A DNA stretch of 64,000 nt, from positions 16,711,501-16,775,500 of the forward strand of contig NC_133020.1 in assembly GCF_048564905.1 (NCBI RefSeq), given 5' to 3'. The stretch is from Vicugna pacos. Taxonomy: Eukaryota > Chordata > Mammalia > Artiodactyla > Camelidae. A program made the position numbers and the translations under genes. The notes under the pieces were generated by a model, which ran no database searches, was not told the origin of the DNA, and saw only the letters and a program-made list of their open reading frames with translations. Shown here in pieces: positions 1 through 11,600 of the stretch (its first letter is position 1; each line of letters begins with the position of its first letter).

Positions 1-299
1 GGGCAAAAAACTCCACCCTCGGATCTTGCTAATGCCACCACCTTCATAAAGAAGCATGTAACTCAGGTCCATCTGTGCAGAACACTGATTAGCTCACCTT
101 TATTTATCTTGCCTTCAATCTCAACACCTCAGACCACCCTGCCTTTTTATTCCGTAAATACTCCAAGCCCCTCACCTTCAAGGAGGTAGATTTGAGCTAT
201 GTTCTCCTCACTTGCCTGTCTCTTGAATGAACCCTTTCCCTGCTGCAAAACCTGACATCTGGCTTGCTGTCTGTATGTCAGACTGGTTTGGTAACATTA

Positions 300-1800
300 G
301 AAAGCTACAGTAATTAAGAACAAACACAGGGCCCAGAAATAGACCCACAGAAATATAGTCAATTGATCTTGAGCAAAGGAACGAGGGCAGTACAATGGAG
401 CAACAAAAGTCTTTTCAACAAATGGTGCTGAACAACTGGACATCCACATACAAAAAAAAAAAATTAATCTAGACCCAGACCGTATGCCCTTCTCAAAAAT
501 CAACTTCAATATGTCATAGACCTAACATGAAACACAAAGCTGTAAAAGTAAAACACCTAGAAAATAGCACAGATGGCCTTTGGTTGGTGATGACTTTTCA
601 GATACAACACCAAAAACACTAAGTAGTTGATAAGCTGAACTTCATTAAAATTCCAAACTTACGCTCAGCAAAAGACAACTGTCAGGAGAATGAAAAGCCA
701 CAGACTGGAAGAAAATATTTGCAAAAGACATCTGACAAAAGAATGTTTATCCAAAATGTATAAACAACTCTCAAAATTCAATAAGAGTTGGGGAGGGTAT
801 AGCTCAGTGGTAGAGTGCATGTTTATCATGCAGAAGGCCCTGAGTTCAATCCCTAGTACCTCCATTTAAAAAAAGAAAAGAAAATGGAAAAACTCAACAA
901 GAAAATGAACAACCTGATTGAAAAACGAGCAAAAGACCTGAACATAACCTCATCGATAGAGATATAAGATGCCAAATAATATATGGAAAAAACACTCCAC
1001 ATCATGTGTCATTAGAGAAATGAGCATCAAAAACAAAGAAATACCGTAATATGCCCATTAGAATGGTTAAAATCCAGAGCACTGATAATATGAGCAACTC
1101 TCATGCAGTGCTGAGAATGCGAAGTGATACAGCCACTCTGGGAGACGATTTGGTGTTTTCGTACAAAAATAAATACTATTACCATATGATCCATCAGCTG
1201 TGCTCTTTGATATTTACCCAAAGGAAAAACACAAAAAACTGCACAAGGATGCTTATCGCAGCTTCACAACTGCCCAAACTTGGAAACACTCAAGATGCTC
1301 TTCAACAGGTGAATACATAATTTAACTGTTTTACATCCAGACAATGGAATATTGTTCAGCACTAAAAAGAAATGAACTACCAAGCCATGAAAAGGCACAG
1401 AGGAACCTTAAATGCATGGTTACTAAGAGAAAGAAGCCAGTCTGAAAAAATTACATACTGTATGATTCCAACCATATATATTATAGAAAAAGACAAAACT
1501 ATGAGGCAGTAACAAGGTCAGTCAGGCAGCTTTTTGTTTCAGGGCTTAGATGGGGAGAAGGAATGAACAGGCGGAGCTCAGAGTCCTTGGAGGGCAGTGG
1601 AACTGCTCTGTCTGATATTATAATGGTAGATCCATGTCATTACACATTTGTCAACACCCATAGAATGCACAGCAGTAAGAGTGAACCTTAATCCACTCTT
1701 TATAACAGTGGACCTCTCTGGTACAGGACGTTGATGGTGGGGAAGGATGTTGGTATGTGGGGCAGGGAGTCTATGAGAATTCTCTGTATTTTCCACTCAA
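300..1800 (+). mobile_element. L1 LINE, ORF2 3' part and 3' end, old
   Basis: The block has typical L1 ORF2 end text (AACAAATGGTGCTGAACAAC, GCACAAGGATGC, CAATGGAATATTGTTCAGCA). It is interrupted by a camelid SINE at about 786-870. Many substitutions and indels; no open frame remains. Confidence 0.8.
786..870 (+). mobile_element. Camelid tRNA-derived SINE, nested in L1
   Basis: Near-complete tRNA-like head (GGTATAGCTCAGTGGTAGAG; TTCAATCCCTAGTACCTCC) with a short A-rich tail. It is younger than the L1 it splits. Confidence 0.9.
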
Positions 1801-2620
1801 TTTCGCTGTGATCATGAACTGCTCTAAAAAGAAAAATCTATTTGAAATGGTAGCAGGGAAGCAATGGGCTTAAGACAGGGCATGCTTCTCCAGCCATTCT
1901 AGAATTACTTGGGGGTAGAATTCACTGGGCTGGTGGTGATCACGCTTTTCAAACACGTCAAACATTCAGGAGAGTCTACGTTTCTATCTCATTTTACACT
2001 TGATAGTAAACCTTTCTATCCTTTTAAGCAGCCAGTGCTACTGAGGAGTTATCTCGGTTGTTTCTTCACACATCAGGGAATAAAGAAAGTTCAGCGTCAC
2101 TTCTCTCTCCCACAAGATTCTTGATTCCTCGAACGTAGTAATTGTGACTGATTCATCTTTTAAAATTACCCGTAGTACTTGGTGAAGTGCCTGGCACTGA
2201 GCAGGCAGCCAAATATAAATAAGATATGGTTCTGAGTCATTAGGAGTCTTCCATCCTGTCGGGCAAAGCTCAAGAGCTGTGCTGCATGAAGCACAACAGT
2301 CAGTTGAGATAGTAAATAGGGTGTAGGTAGGAAAAGGCAACCAGACCACAAAACTGGTTCGGAGAAGTGATTTGTTGCCCTCTCGTGTCCAGTTTTAGGA
2401 AATACATCCTCTCCAGTCCCCAGACAACATTTCCTTCTAATGCAGGGAATGGGTGGGTGAGTCCCTGTGCTGGGTTTTGAGCATGCAACACTGAACAAAG
2501 CATCTGCCCACAATCAGCCCACACGGCAGTGGAGACAGTCAGGGAAACAATCCAACGGGGATATTACCCAAGCTGAGTTGTAAAGGATGAGTAGGAATTA
2601 GCCAAGTGAACATATGGGTT
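1801..2620. other. MFAP5 5' flank, nothing recognised
   Basis: Unique-looking AT-rich sequence. Open frames here are short and lack splice context. Confidence 0.5.
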
Positions 2621-3090
2621 GTGGTAAATTAAGGATTGTGATGTGGGTTTTTCAATAGAACATAGCACGTACAATGGCTTAGAAGCAAAAGAGCCTGGAG
2701 ATCTGACAGTACTGTAAGTAATTCAGTGTGGCCGGAAAGCAAGATGCAAACGTGTAGGGGTGGGCGGGCTGGAGAACTGGTGATGAGATATGGAACTAAG
2801 AAGGTCCACCCATATCCTAAAGAGAATGAGTTGTCTTTAAGGTTTTTAAGCCAGAGTGACCTAATTGGAGTAGTTCTAGAAAAATTGCTCTTAGGGCTTT
2901 GTGTTATAAACAAAGTTGGGGAAACACTGAACTGGGAGACCAGTTAAGACTCTGTTGGAGCAATGACAGGACTGAACTGAACTGAAGTGGTGATGGAAAT
3001 AAAATGGAGGAAGTGGATGGATTTGAAAGATATTAGAGAGGTAAGATCAACAGGATTTTGGCAACAAAGGGTGTGTGTGGGTGTGTGTGC
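2620..3090 (+). repeat. Old interspersed repeat, family not assigned (copy 1)
   Basis: Purine-rich text of a type that recurs at 13480-14330, 30050-30780 and 35640-36280: weight-gain-like runs such as GGAGACCAGTTAAGA and AGGATTTTG. The copies are diverged and known to me only as an ancient mammalian repeat. Confidence 0.4.
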
Positions 3091-3617
3091 ATGCACATTC
3101 GTGCAGGCATACTGGGAATCAAGGTGAGGCAAGGAAAGACACTGAAGAAACTGGGGGTGACTCATACTTGCTTCGATTGGGTAATGGGGTGACAGTAACA
3201 ACACAGTCCTAGGATGGGATAGACTTGCAAGGAAGATGACTCAATTTTACATACGCATAGAAAAGGCAATTTAGCTTACTCAACATTTATTCAAATGTTC
3301 TTTCTCCTTGTGCACCTTCCTCTACTAGAGAGTGTGAAAAACTAAAAACTACATACCCCAGATGCTTCTACAGCTAGAGTTTGGTTGGGGTTGAGGTTCC
3401 AGCCACCATACGCACTAGCATAAGTCTTGAATTGAAATCCAAGGTAAGTGAAGTAGGAGGCAGGGAGTGAGGATCCGTTTTGCTGGTGTGGATTCCAGCA
3501 GAGCCAGTGTGGTCTGGAGCCTGGGTGGTGACATCACGGCATGGAAGGTGGCCTCCAGAAGGTGGGAGGAACACTAGGGTCTCTCGGTAGTTGTTCCTGG
3601 GAGTCTGTTCTTTACCT

Positions 3618-3712
3618 TCGCCTCCCCGCTTTTCTTTTTCCTTTTTCTAAGGAGCATACTAAGCCTGTGCTCTACCACTGAGCTATACATCCCACCCCCT
3701 CCCCTTTCTGCT
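3618..3712 (-). mobile_element. Camelid SINE, diverged
   Basis: Reverse complement of the tRNA head (TGCTCTACCACTGAGCTATAC) with a degraded B-box end. Confidence 0.75.
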
Positions 3713-4037
3713 TAAACGATTTTACTCTCTATAATATAAAACCCAACTGACTGAAGCTGCCAATGGGACATCCACTTGAGATGTGCTACTGTACCTTCAG
3801 ACGCAGAGCATATCTGGAAGCATAAATCAATAGATGGTAAACAGACACAGGAGTGGAGTAGAGTTAAACGAGAGCTGGCTCAGGAAGAACCTTGAAAACT
3901 ACCAGCGTTTAAGGGGAAGCAGAAAAACAGTAAGAAATGTAAGAGAACACTGAGCAGATCTAAGAGGTAAACCAGGGAAGCAACATCATAGATGCCCAGT
4001 GGAGGACACATTTCAAAAAGGAGGGACAAGAAGGGAT

Positions 4038-4170
4038 AGAGGGGAGGATATACCTCGGTGGTATAACGCATACTTAGCATGCACGAGGTCCTGGGTTCAA
4101 TCCCCAGTACCTCCTCTAAAAATAAACAAAGAAATAAACTTAATTACCCCCCTCCAAAAAAAAATAAACA
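4038..4170 (+). mobile_element. Camelid SINE, full length
   Basis: Head, B-box TGGGTTCAATCCCCAGTACC and the AAATAAAC...AATTACC tail region ending in a poly(A). Confidence 0.92.
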
Positions 4171-4403
4171 TATCAATCATGTAAATGTGCTACATTCAAT
4201 GATTATATTGGCTATTATTTGTTAATAATTATATACATTGAACGTCCTTTTTTTTTTTTTTTAGCATTTGTTAATTCCAGGCTTTGTGTTTCTTTGTTTT
4301 TTTGATGGGTAGAATGGAAGACAGAGATTTCCTGTTGATTAATCAATTTCTGGTATTTGTCCTATTTTGTTTGTCTATAGCTGTTTTTATCAAGAATTTA
4401 ATT

Positions 4404-4404
<1 letters not shown>

Positions 4405-4438
<34 letters not shown>
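4405..4438 (+). repeat. (GT)n microsatellite
   Basis: About 16 uninterrupted GT units. Confidence 0.97.
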
Positions 4439-4439
4439 T

Positions 4440-6700
4440 AGGTTCTATTTCAGGAAACCTAACAGAATCGTGAACCTGGATCAAGCATCTGATGTTTGCG
4501 TGGTCAAGAGAGTGTGGCTGTAACAGCGCAAAACCTCCAATGCCATCTGAAAATGTACACAAAGTAAAATGGGGAGACAGACACACTCATTGTTGTTGAC
4601 GTGAGTTACACGTTTCACATGCACTGATTTTATAGCTCTTCCGCCAAAGTTGATTTCTGGAGTAACTGTTGCCCAGTTCCTGTTTCCTATAGCTCTGTTC
4701 TTCTCGTGTTGAATCAAAATGCTGCTGGCGGTGCTCCCATTTTCTCTCAAACTCCTTTCTTCTCTACAACTTTATCCTCTACTTCTTTGCATTTGACTCC
4801 ATATTTGAATGTTTCTATCTTGAAATAGGAGGTTCCCCTTTCAAGTCTTCATCTCAATCAACTCAGTCCAAATGACCAAATTTTGAGTTGCTGTCTGTGC
4901 TAACCATGATGTCGGCCAGAGATGAGTGAGACTTCGCCTCTGCAATCAAGGACCTCTCGGTCTAATCCGGAACACAGATACGTAAAAGAAGGGATATCCT
5001 TAAGCTGATGCCAAAATTATAAAAAGACACAGAGAGGTAGCTCAGTAGAGAGGATGATGACCTCTCCAGAGGCAGAGGGGACTGGGAAAGGCTTCTGGGA
5101 AGAGCAGCATGTAAGCTGGGCTTTGATGTACGTACAAGCATTTATTTACTAGACTTGGGGAAAAGGATATCTCAGAAAGGAAGAAACAAAGGACACTGCA
5201 CGGAGCGCACAGAGAACAGGGTGCTGGAGGGCTGCGGGTTACTGAGAGGCGGGACGCTTTCCCAGGCCCCAGCGCTGTGAGGACATCCATTTGCTGGCTC
5301 CTAAGTCCTCCACGGACTCCATCTCTTAAGTTTGGCTGTTACTACTTGATTGCTTCACTCCTCTACACACACCACTCTCCCCCCAGCCCCCTCCCTCATA
5401 TAACCCTCCTCCCTTCCTTTCCTTCCTTTTATGGGATTCTTGCATGTCTAGGCCCTGGATTTAGTTTAGTTGGACTGGACTGTAGGAATAACGTTTCTGT
5501 ACATTTGCCCAGAGGCCTTCAGCTAATGGGTGTATTCTTTGTGGGCCAATAAACAGATGAATAAACCAGCTTGCTGTCTGCATCTCTGCCTGCCTCCCTC
5601 TTTCTTTGTGCTTTCCCATCTTCCATTGCTTTTTCCTGGGTATCTCAGACGTTCGACGGCCTGCAGTAAGTCACTTGTGCATGTGCTAGTCAGTTGCACG
5701 CAGGACTCTCCTGTGGCTGGAGACTGTCCCCTCGACCCACAGGAGATCCAGCCTGTGACGGATGAGTGTGTGGACTGCTGCTCAGGGAGTCCTTCCCCGG
5801 GGTCAGCGAGAGCCTCGGAACAGGAGCGGCTCACATCTCTGGACGGCAGCTACTCGTTCCTGACCGGGGGTGCTGACTTTGATCTCATGTGATGAAATGT
5901 GTGCTAGAACAGAGGCTGCCCAAACCACCCGGGAAAAATAAACCAGAGGCCCTCCAAAGCTGGGGGTGGGAACTGTGCTGGAAGGGGCCACCAGAGCAGC
6001 CATGAACAGAAATCAACCAAACCTCTTGCAAGTTCACTGCGTTCTTGCATGTCCAACAAGAATATATGGTGGTTTCTGCTCTCCTGCCAGTTGCCACCTT
6101 GTTCCTTCTCCATTCTGTCCGAGGTGCTGCTCGCTGCCTGCCTTCCCCCTCGGCCTTGATCTGAACATTCTGTTCCTGTTTGCACTGCCCTAACTTCAGA
6201 CTCCCTCCAGAGACCCCAGGAGAGCGCCCCCTCCCACTGCCTGGGGAGGCTTTCCCTAAACTACAGCCTCTGGCCCCGCCAGCACGTTGAGGTCATCGCT
6301 GCCCCCGCCAAGTGACTGGCCTGAGTTCAGTCTCTCCATCTGTCTGTGCTTCACAGGAAACCTGATTGTGGCTCTAGGCTCTCCTCCTTTGCAGGTCCTG
6401 CCTTTGTTCTGCTCTGCGCCTGCTTTGGTTGCTCCCCCTACACCCCGCCCCTGCCTTCTCTTTGCCTGACTCTCCCCAGATGGGGGCCACATCTGCGCTC
6501 TCACTGTGGAGCAGATGGGGAGAGAGCAAGTTCTGGGCCAGGCAGCTCAGGAAGAGCTAGGGTTTGTACTCAGATTAGTTCTGGGGACTGACCCGAACCT
6601 GTGTATCTCAGAGGGGGAGCACAGTAGCTCCCTAAGAAAAACCAAGTGCTATTTGCTTATTTCTGACTAAGTTCGTAGCTCATCCTTAAGACAGCTAATA
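4440..6700. other. Non-coding flank, no gene supported
   Basis: Mixed sequence, GC-richer at 5.2-6.6 kb. The longest frame (5530-5892, 120 codons) has no recognisable domain. Confidence 0.5.
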
Positions 6701-6705
6701 TCCCT

Positions 6706-6755
6706 TCCTCCCTCCCTGCCTCCCTCCCTCCCTTTCTTCCTTCCTTCCTTCCTCA
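6706..6755 (+). repeat. (CCTT/CCCT)n pyrimidine tract
   Basis: Runs of TCCC and TTCC units. Confidence 0.9.
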
Positions 6756-6967
6756 CCTTCCATCATTTATTCTCGTCTTTCTTCTAGCCTGAGATACTAC
6801 CAGCTCTGTCTACCTGTTCTCTTCTCTAATTTTGCTCGTCAGGGAAATACACAACACAGACTAAACAAAATAACGAGAAATGTATGTAGTTATAGTGCAC
6901 AGAAGGTCAACGTTCTTCAGATTTGAGTTTCGGTAATTCAGCTTTACTCCCTCCCAAGTGGAGACGC

Positions 6968-7170
6968 GTGTTTTTTTTTTTAATTGAAGTGTAGTTGATT
7001 TACAATGTTGTGTTAGTTTCTGGTGTACAACAGAGTGACTCAGTTTATATATGTGTGTTTATATATACATACTATGGTTTTTCTTTCATGTTCTTTTCCA
7101 TTATAGGTTATTATAAGATGTTGAATATAGTTCCCTGTGCTGTACAGTAGGACCTTATTATTCCACCTGG
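6968..7170 (-). mobile_element. L1 3' end, artiodactyl type
   Basis: Reverse-oriented tail beginning TTTTTTTTTTAATTGAAGTG and TTACAATGTTGTGTTAGTTT, ending in CTGTGCTGTACAGTAGGACC. Confidence 0.85.
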
Positions 7171-8005
7171 AGATGTTTTAATGGTCTAAGCACTAGGTTT
7201 TCTATGAATAAGAGCAAAGTCAAAGTTTTATAACTTTCCGGGATCAGAGAAAATGTTATGTACATATTATATGATATGATGGAAAGTTACTGATCAAAAA
7301 TAAAACAAGCAGAATGAACTTGGTTCCCAGTTTTGTTTGAGCTTCTGATGGCATTTTGTCCTTAAGATTCCAGAAGCCAAGACTCTTAACGTAAGCTTAA
7401 ACAAAGCCAAAAGACAAAAGAAGGCTGGCTTGGCCTCTCACGGAGTTCCTCCACGATTCAGAAGGATAAGGGGTCTGTATTTCTCAACTTTTCCTAACCC
7501 TGAGACAATCAGCCTCCTCTTGGACACTCATGTGGTGTCTGTGTCTGCTTGGGTGTGGCAATAAATAAGGGTCCCAGGGGGAAAAAAGAAAGAAAAAGTG
7601 TGAGGCAAAGAAAAAGGGAGAAACACAAGGATGCAAAGAAAATTTTTGGTGTAGAAGAGATGAATGTTTTAAAAGGCCAAAGAGAGAAAGGGTGATGGAG
7701 GATTGATTCCAATACAGAAGACGCCCAGAGAGGGAGAAGCGGATTCTGTGGAGAGTTTTACTGCCATTTAGGTAAGAAGGGACCCAAGGCAAGAGGGAGG
7801 CTGGGGCTAGATTGTGAGAGAGCAAACAGGCTCGCGGAAGAAAGGCATATGCGAGCTGGAGCCAGCCCTTCAAGGGAGCACCAGACTTTCCCATCCATGT
7901 GGTCATAACCTTTGGAATGAGGGTGTGAGTGACTGCAAAGTCCCGTCCCTTCCCCCAGCCTCACTGTAACACTGCATCAGACTCCTCTGGCCTGGCTTTC
8001 TCCCC

Positions 8006-8040
8006 ACCTCTCTCTCTCTCTCTCTCTCCCCCCGTCGCTC
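8006..8040 (+). repeat. (CT)n tract
   Basis: CTCT run just upstream of the presumed MFAP5 leader exon. Confidence 0.9.
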
Positions 8041-8209
8041 TCCCTCATCTCATTGTTTCAGAGTTGGCCAAATTCGAAGTCCTTTCCAGGGAGTGGCCCT
8101 GTTCATCTTACTCTCCAGCCAAAGTGGAACAGAGTGAGAACGAGACAGACACATTCAGCAACCAAAGGACTGGGTGGAAAGAGCAGAGACCCGTGAACAG
8201 TAAGTTGTA
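8040..8209 (+). other. Possible 5' non-coding exon of MFAP5
   Basis: The coding exon at 8694 begins after a splice acceptor, so a leader exon must lie upstream. The best nearby donor is ACA|GTAAGT at 8207-8215, after a CT-rich tract (8006-8045). The start of the exon cannot be read from sequence, so the left boundary is a guess. Confidence 0.25.
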
Positions 8210-8225
8210 CAAAATAGAAGGAATG

Positions 8226-8262
8226 CGTGTGTGTGTGTGTCTGTGTGTGTGTGTGTGTGTTG
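8226..8262 (+). repeat. (GT)n microsatellite
   Basis: GT units with one CT interruption, in MFAP5 intron 1. Confidence 0.95.
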
Positions 8263-8693
8263 AAGGGCTGGAAGTGGACAATGGGGAATGTCACTGACTT
8301 AGAACTGAACAGACATTCCAATTATCCATGGAATTCAAATGAGGAGACACGAAGATGAGCAGATGGTATCAAAAAGCCACAGATATCAAAACAGAAGATT
8401 AGACTCTAGGGGTGAAAGAGGCCACAGGGTGGGGGCAAACGTGAACCATGTAGAGTGAAAAACTTCCTCTGACTTGGTAAAAAAAAAAGTAATCAGAGTG
8501 AAAATAACAGTAGTTGATGAAAGAACAGAATTTGATGGAGAAATAAATGTTGGGGGAAAGAGGAGGGTTTGAGTCTTGTGGGGGACCAGGAAAGTTCCTG
8601 CAAAGACGCAGACAGGGGCCCTACAGATCTCCTTGCCTGGAAATGCTGAGCAACGCAATCTCCACTCCCCCCTCTCCCTGCCCCACCTGTTAG

Positions 8694-11600
8694 ACATGCT
8701 GCTTCTGGGACCCAAAGTGCTGCTGCTTCTCGCTGCACTCATCATCCCCTCTGGTGAGTCCCCGTCTTTTTTCTCTTCTCCCGAAAATGTCAGCTCCTCA
8801 GCTATAGATGTGGGTGGAGGTGTCTGTTAGAGGGTGGACAGAAGGCATTTAAAGGGGAACGGGAGGAGAGATGCTTGCTGTTGAGTTCTAGAATTGCCAT
8901 TAAAAAGAAGAGAACAGATTTTGTGTCAAAGAAGAAAGGGCAGGGATGTGGTTAGCGATGAGCTCAGATTTGGGAAGAGGCATTCTGAGAGTTCTGAAAT
9001 GAAGGTAAAGCTAAGATTCACACAAAAGCATATGAACCCGAAGAGGGATACACACATAACTACACAAGGAAACAAATACCAAAGGAAAAAGAAACTAATC
9101 TATACAAATGCGTACATAAACATGTAAGGACCACCTCCTAAAGTCAAATTTAAACTGTGCAGGGAAACAGTGAGGATATATACACTTAACAGCTAACAAA
9201 CACTAGCATTTATACAGTAACACCCAACTGCACACAAACATTTCCACATGCACACAAAAACGTGTTGCCTCCTCCATGCACAAGAAAATGATCTTCATGG
9301 ATTTCACAGAATCTAGCTAGACGATTGGCCACAGAAAGTGAAACTTGGGCTTAAAAGAAATCCTGTTGTTTTTTTTTTTTTTCACCTCATTCTGCCAAAT
9401 ACAGACTGTGAGAAAATAGTTCTTTGGCTTTGTGCAGTAGTGTAGCTGGAGGGGTGGCAAGGGCGTGGGGAGAAGGACGGGGCACATCAGAAAGGCTGCT
9501 GGCCTGGGGGTGGCTCAGGACTCCACCCCTTCTGGTTGGGAGGCGAGGGCATCTCGGGAGTGAGGGCGCAGCAGAGCACACCTTTATGCTCAAGAATCTG
9601 CCGTCTTTGAGTGCTTCCATGTTTGGGTGGGGCACTAACGGTCCGAGTAGTTTTATACTGAGCTAAAAGAGAAATAAAACACAGAAAGATAGAGTACAAC
9701 CATTTTTGCATCATTCTCTGGTTCCTCTCCTAAAAGCTTTCTGGGGTGTGGCGCTACAGTCATTCACATACCTTTTCTGCTTCCTTTGGTACAGACTGGA
9801 CACCCCTAGGGGTCACTGGTCAACGAGGAGGTAAGTGAACTCTTGGATCTGGGCTCTGTTGGGGTTCTTATCAGGACATTGTAGCCAAACGGTCAGGATT
9901 AAAGAATCGGTACCACAGCAGAGAGGCACTGCCACGGTGCGGGACGTAGCATCCTGTTCTCCTGCTCAACAGTCCTGTTAATCCCACGTGCAAAACCTTC
10001 GTGTTCTTTTTTTTAACTACTGAACTAACTTTCCCGAGTCCTCCTCTGTGTCCATCCTGTTTCCACTCCCTCAGAAAATGCCCACTAATCCTAACAGAAA
10101 GCATCTTCTCCTCCATGTAACAGTGGAGAAACTAAAGCGCAAAGACAGATAAGAAGTCTTCCCACTACTATAGAAAAACTGTGGCAAAACCGGCCCAAAC
10201 CCGATGGTTTTGGCTTCGAGAAAGGACCACTTCCTTCAGCTTGGGGAAGGAAACTCTGGCCAACATCCCCCGCCCGCCTCCAGGGGTTCAGCACAATCAC
10301 AGCTGCTCCCTTGCTTTCCCCAGTCCTTGAGACTGCCGCAGTCTGCAACCCATTCATGGGTCAAAAATCAAATTTGTGGGTCACAACCGGTGTTTCTAAT
10401 GAGTTAGGATAGATTTAAATAAAGATAGAGTGCACTGCACGTACCTTACAAAGTATTATCTTATTAAACTTGTTTCAGTTTTATATGCGTATAGTGGGGC
10501 GCAATATAATCTCTTTTTTACTGTGCATCCTGGTAAAGATAAAAATATAGGGAAAAAAATGTTTTTCTCTGTTGTGGGTAGAGAGGTCTGAATCTTGAAG
10601 TTTCTAAACCGAGATCCTGCTTCGGCGCTAGCAAAACTAAAAATCCAGATTCCTGTCTTTGGGCTGGTTAAGGGCCAGTTCTATTTCATGACTTTCTGAT
10701 GCTTTTCTAGCAGACATAATGATATGATGAAAATGTCTTCTTTAGAGTCCTTTGCAGAGAACAGTCATGAGTCCTAGCCAAAGCCTTCATATGGTGGTAG
10801 CTCATGGAAAATGTGGGTAAACAGACACTAGACAGAGAACTAGTCCTCTGCCTGAAATTCTGAGAAGACAGCTGGGTTACTCTCACACTGCTCGCCCACT
10901 GCCTCCTCCGTCTCTGTGAGTGGTTGGACTGGAATGTAGCTGGAGAGAAAGGGAGAAAGGGCAGGACTGGGTTACACCCTGGAGAGGATCCACTCCCTTC
11001 TTACAGCCTCTGGAATGATTTGGGTCAGTGGTTTTTCCAGCCTGAGACTGGAGCACACGAATTCCTTTTCTGAAAATCTGTTGTGGGGGTAGGGTATAGC
11101 TCAGTGGTGGAGCGCCGGTTTAGTGTGCAGGAGGTCCTAAGTGCAATCCCCAGTGCCTCCATCAAAAAAAAAAAAAATTAAAGAAACAAACCGAATTACC
11201 TACCCACCTCGACCCCCACCAAAATGTGCTGTGAAAGAAGAAAGCTTATACCTGAGTGTGAAAGATAAAAAGGCTCTTTTGCCAGATTCGATGACTCTCT
11301 CTCTGGAATTTTTTGTAAAGGAGGTAGTAAGCAATAAGTCCTTCAGAATGTTTTATGTGTGTTTTGCCTCTAGTACAATGATCAATAACTCTGACCTGCT
11401 TTATAAAAATTCAGGTCCCACAGGATTTTAAACCTAGCATTTATACACCGAAGTAAAAGCAAGCCGTGAATTTGCTGACCCCTAGCGGGTAAAATAGATT
11501 ATGACCATTAGCCGTTTACAATAAAGCTTAATTACAGATGGGATATTTGTTCGACATTTAGGTCTTAAAACTGCACTGTCATTTTGCTTTTTAAGTAGAC

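Noticed and set aside
5530-5892. 120-codon plus-strand frame
   Set aside because: No recognised domain, no convincing splice or promoter context, composition like flanking non-coding DNA.
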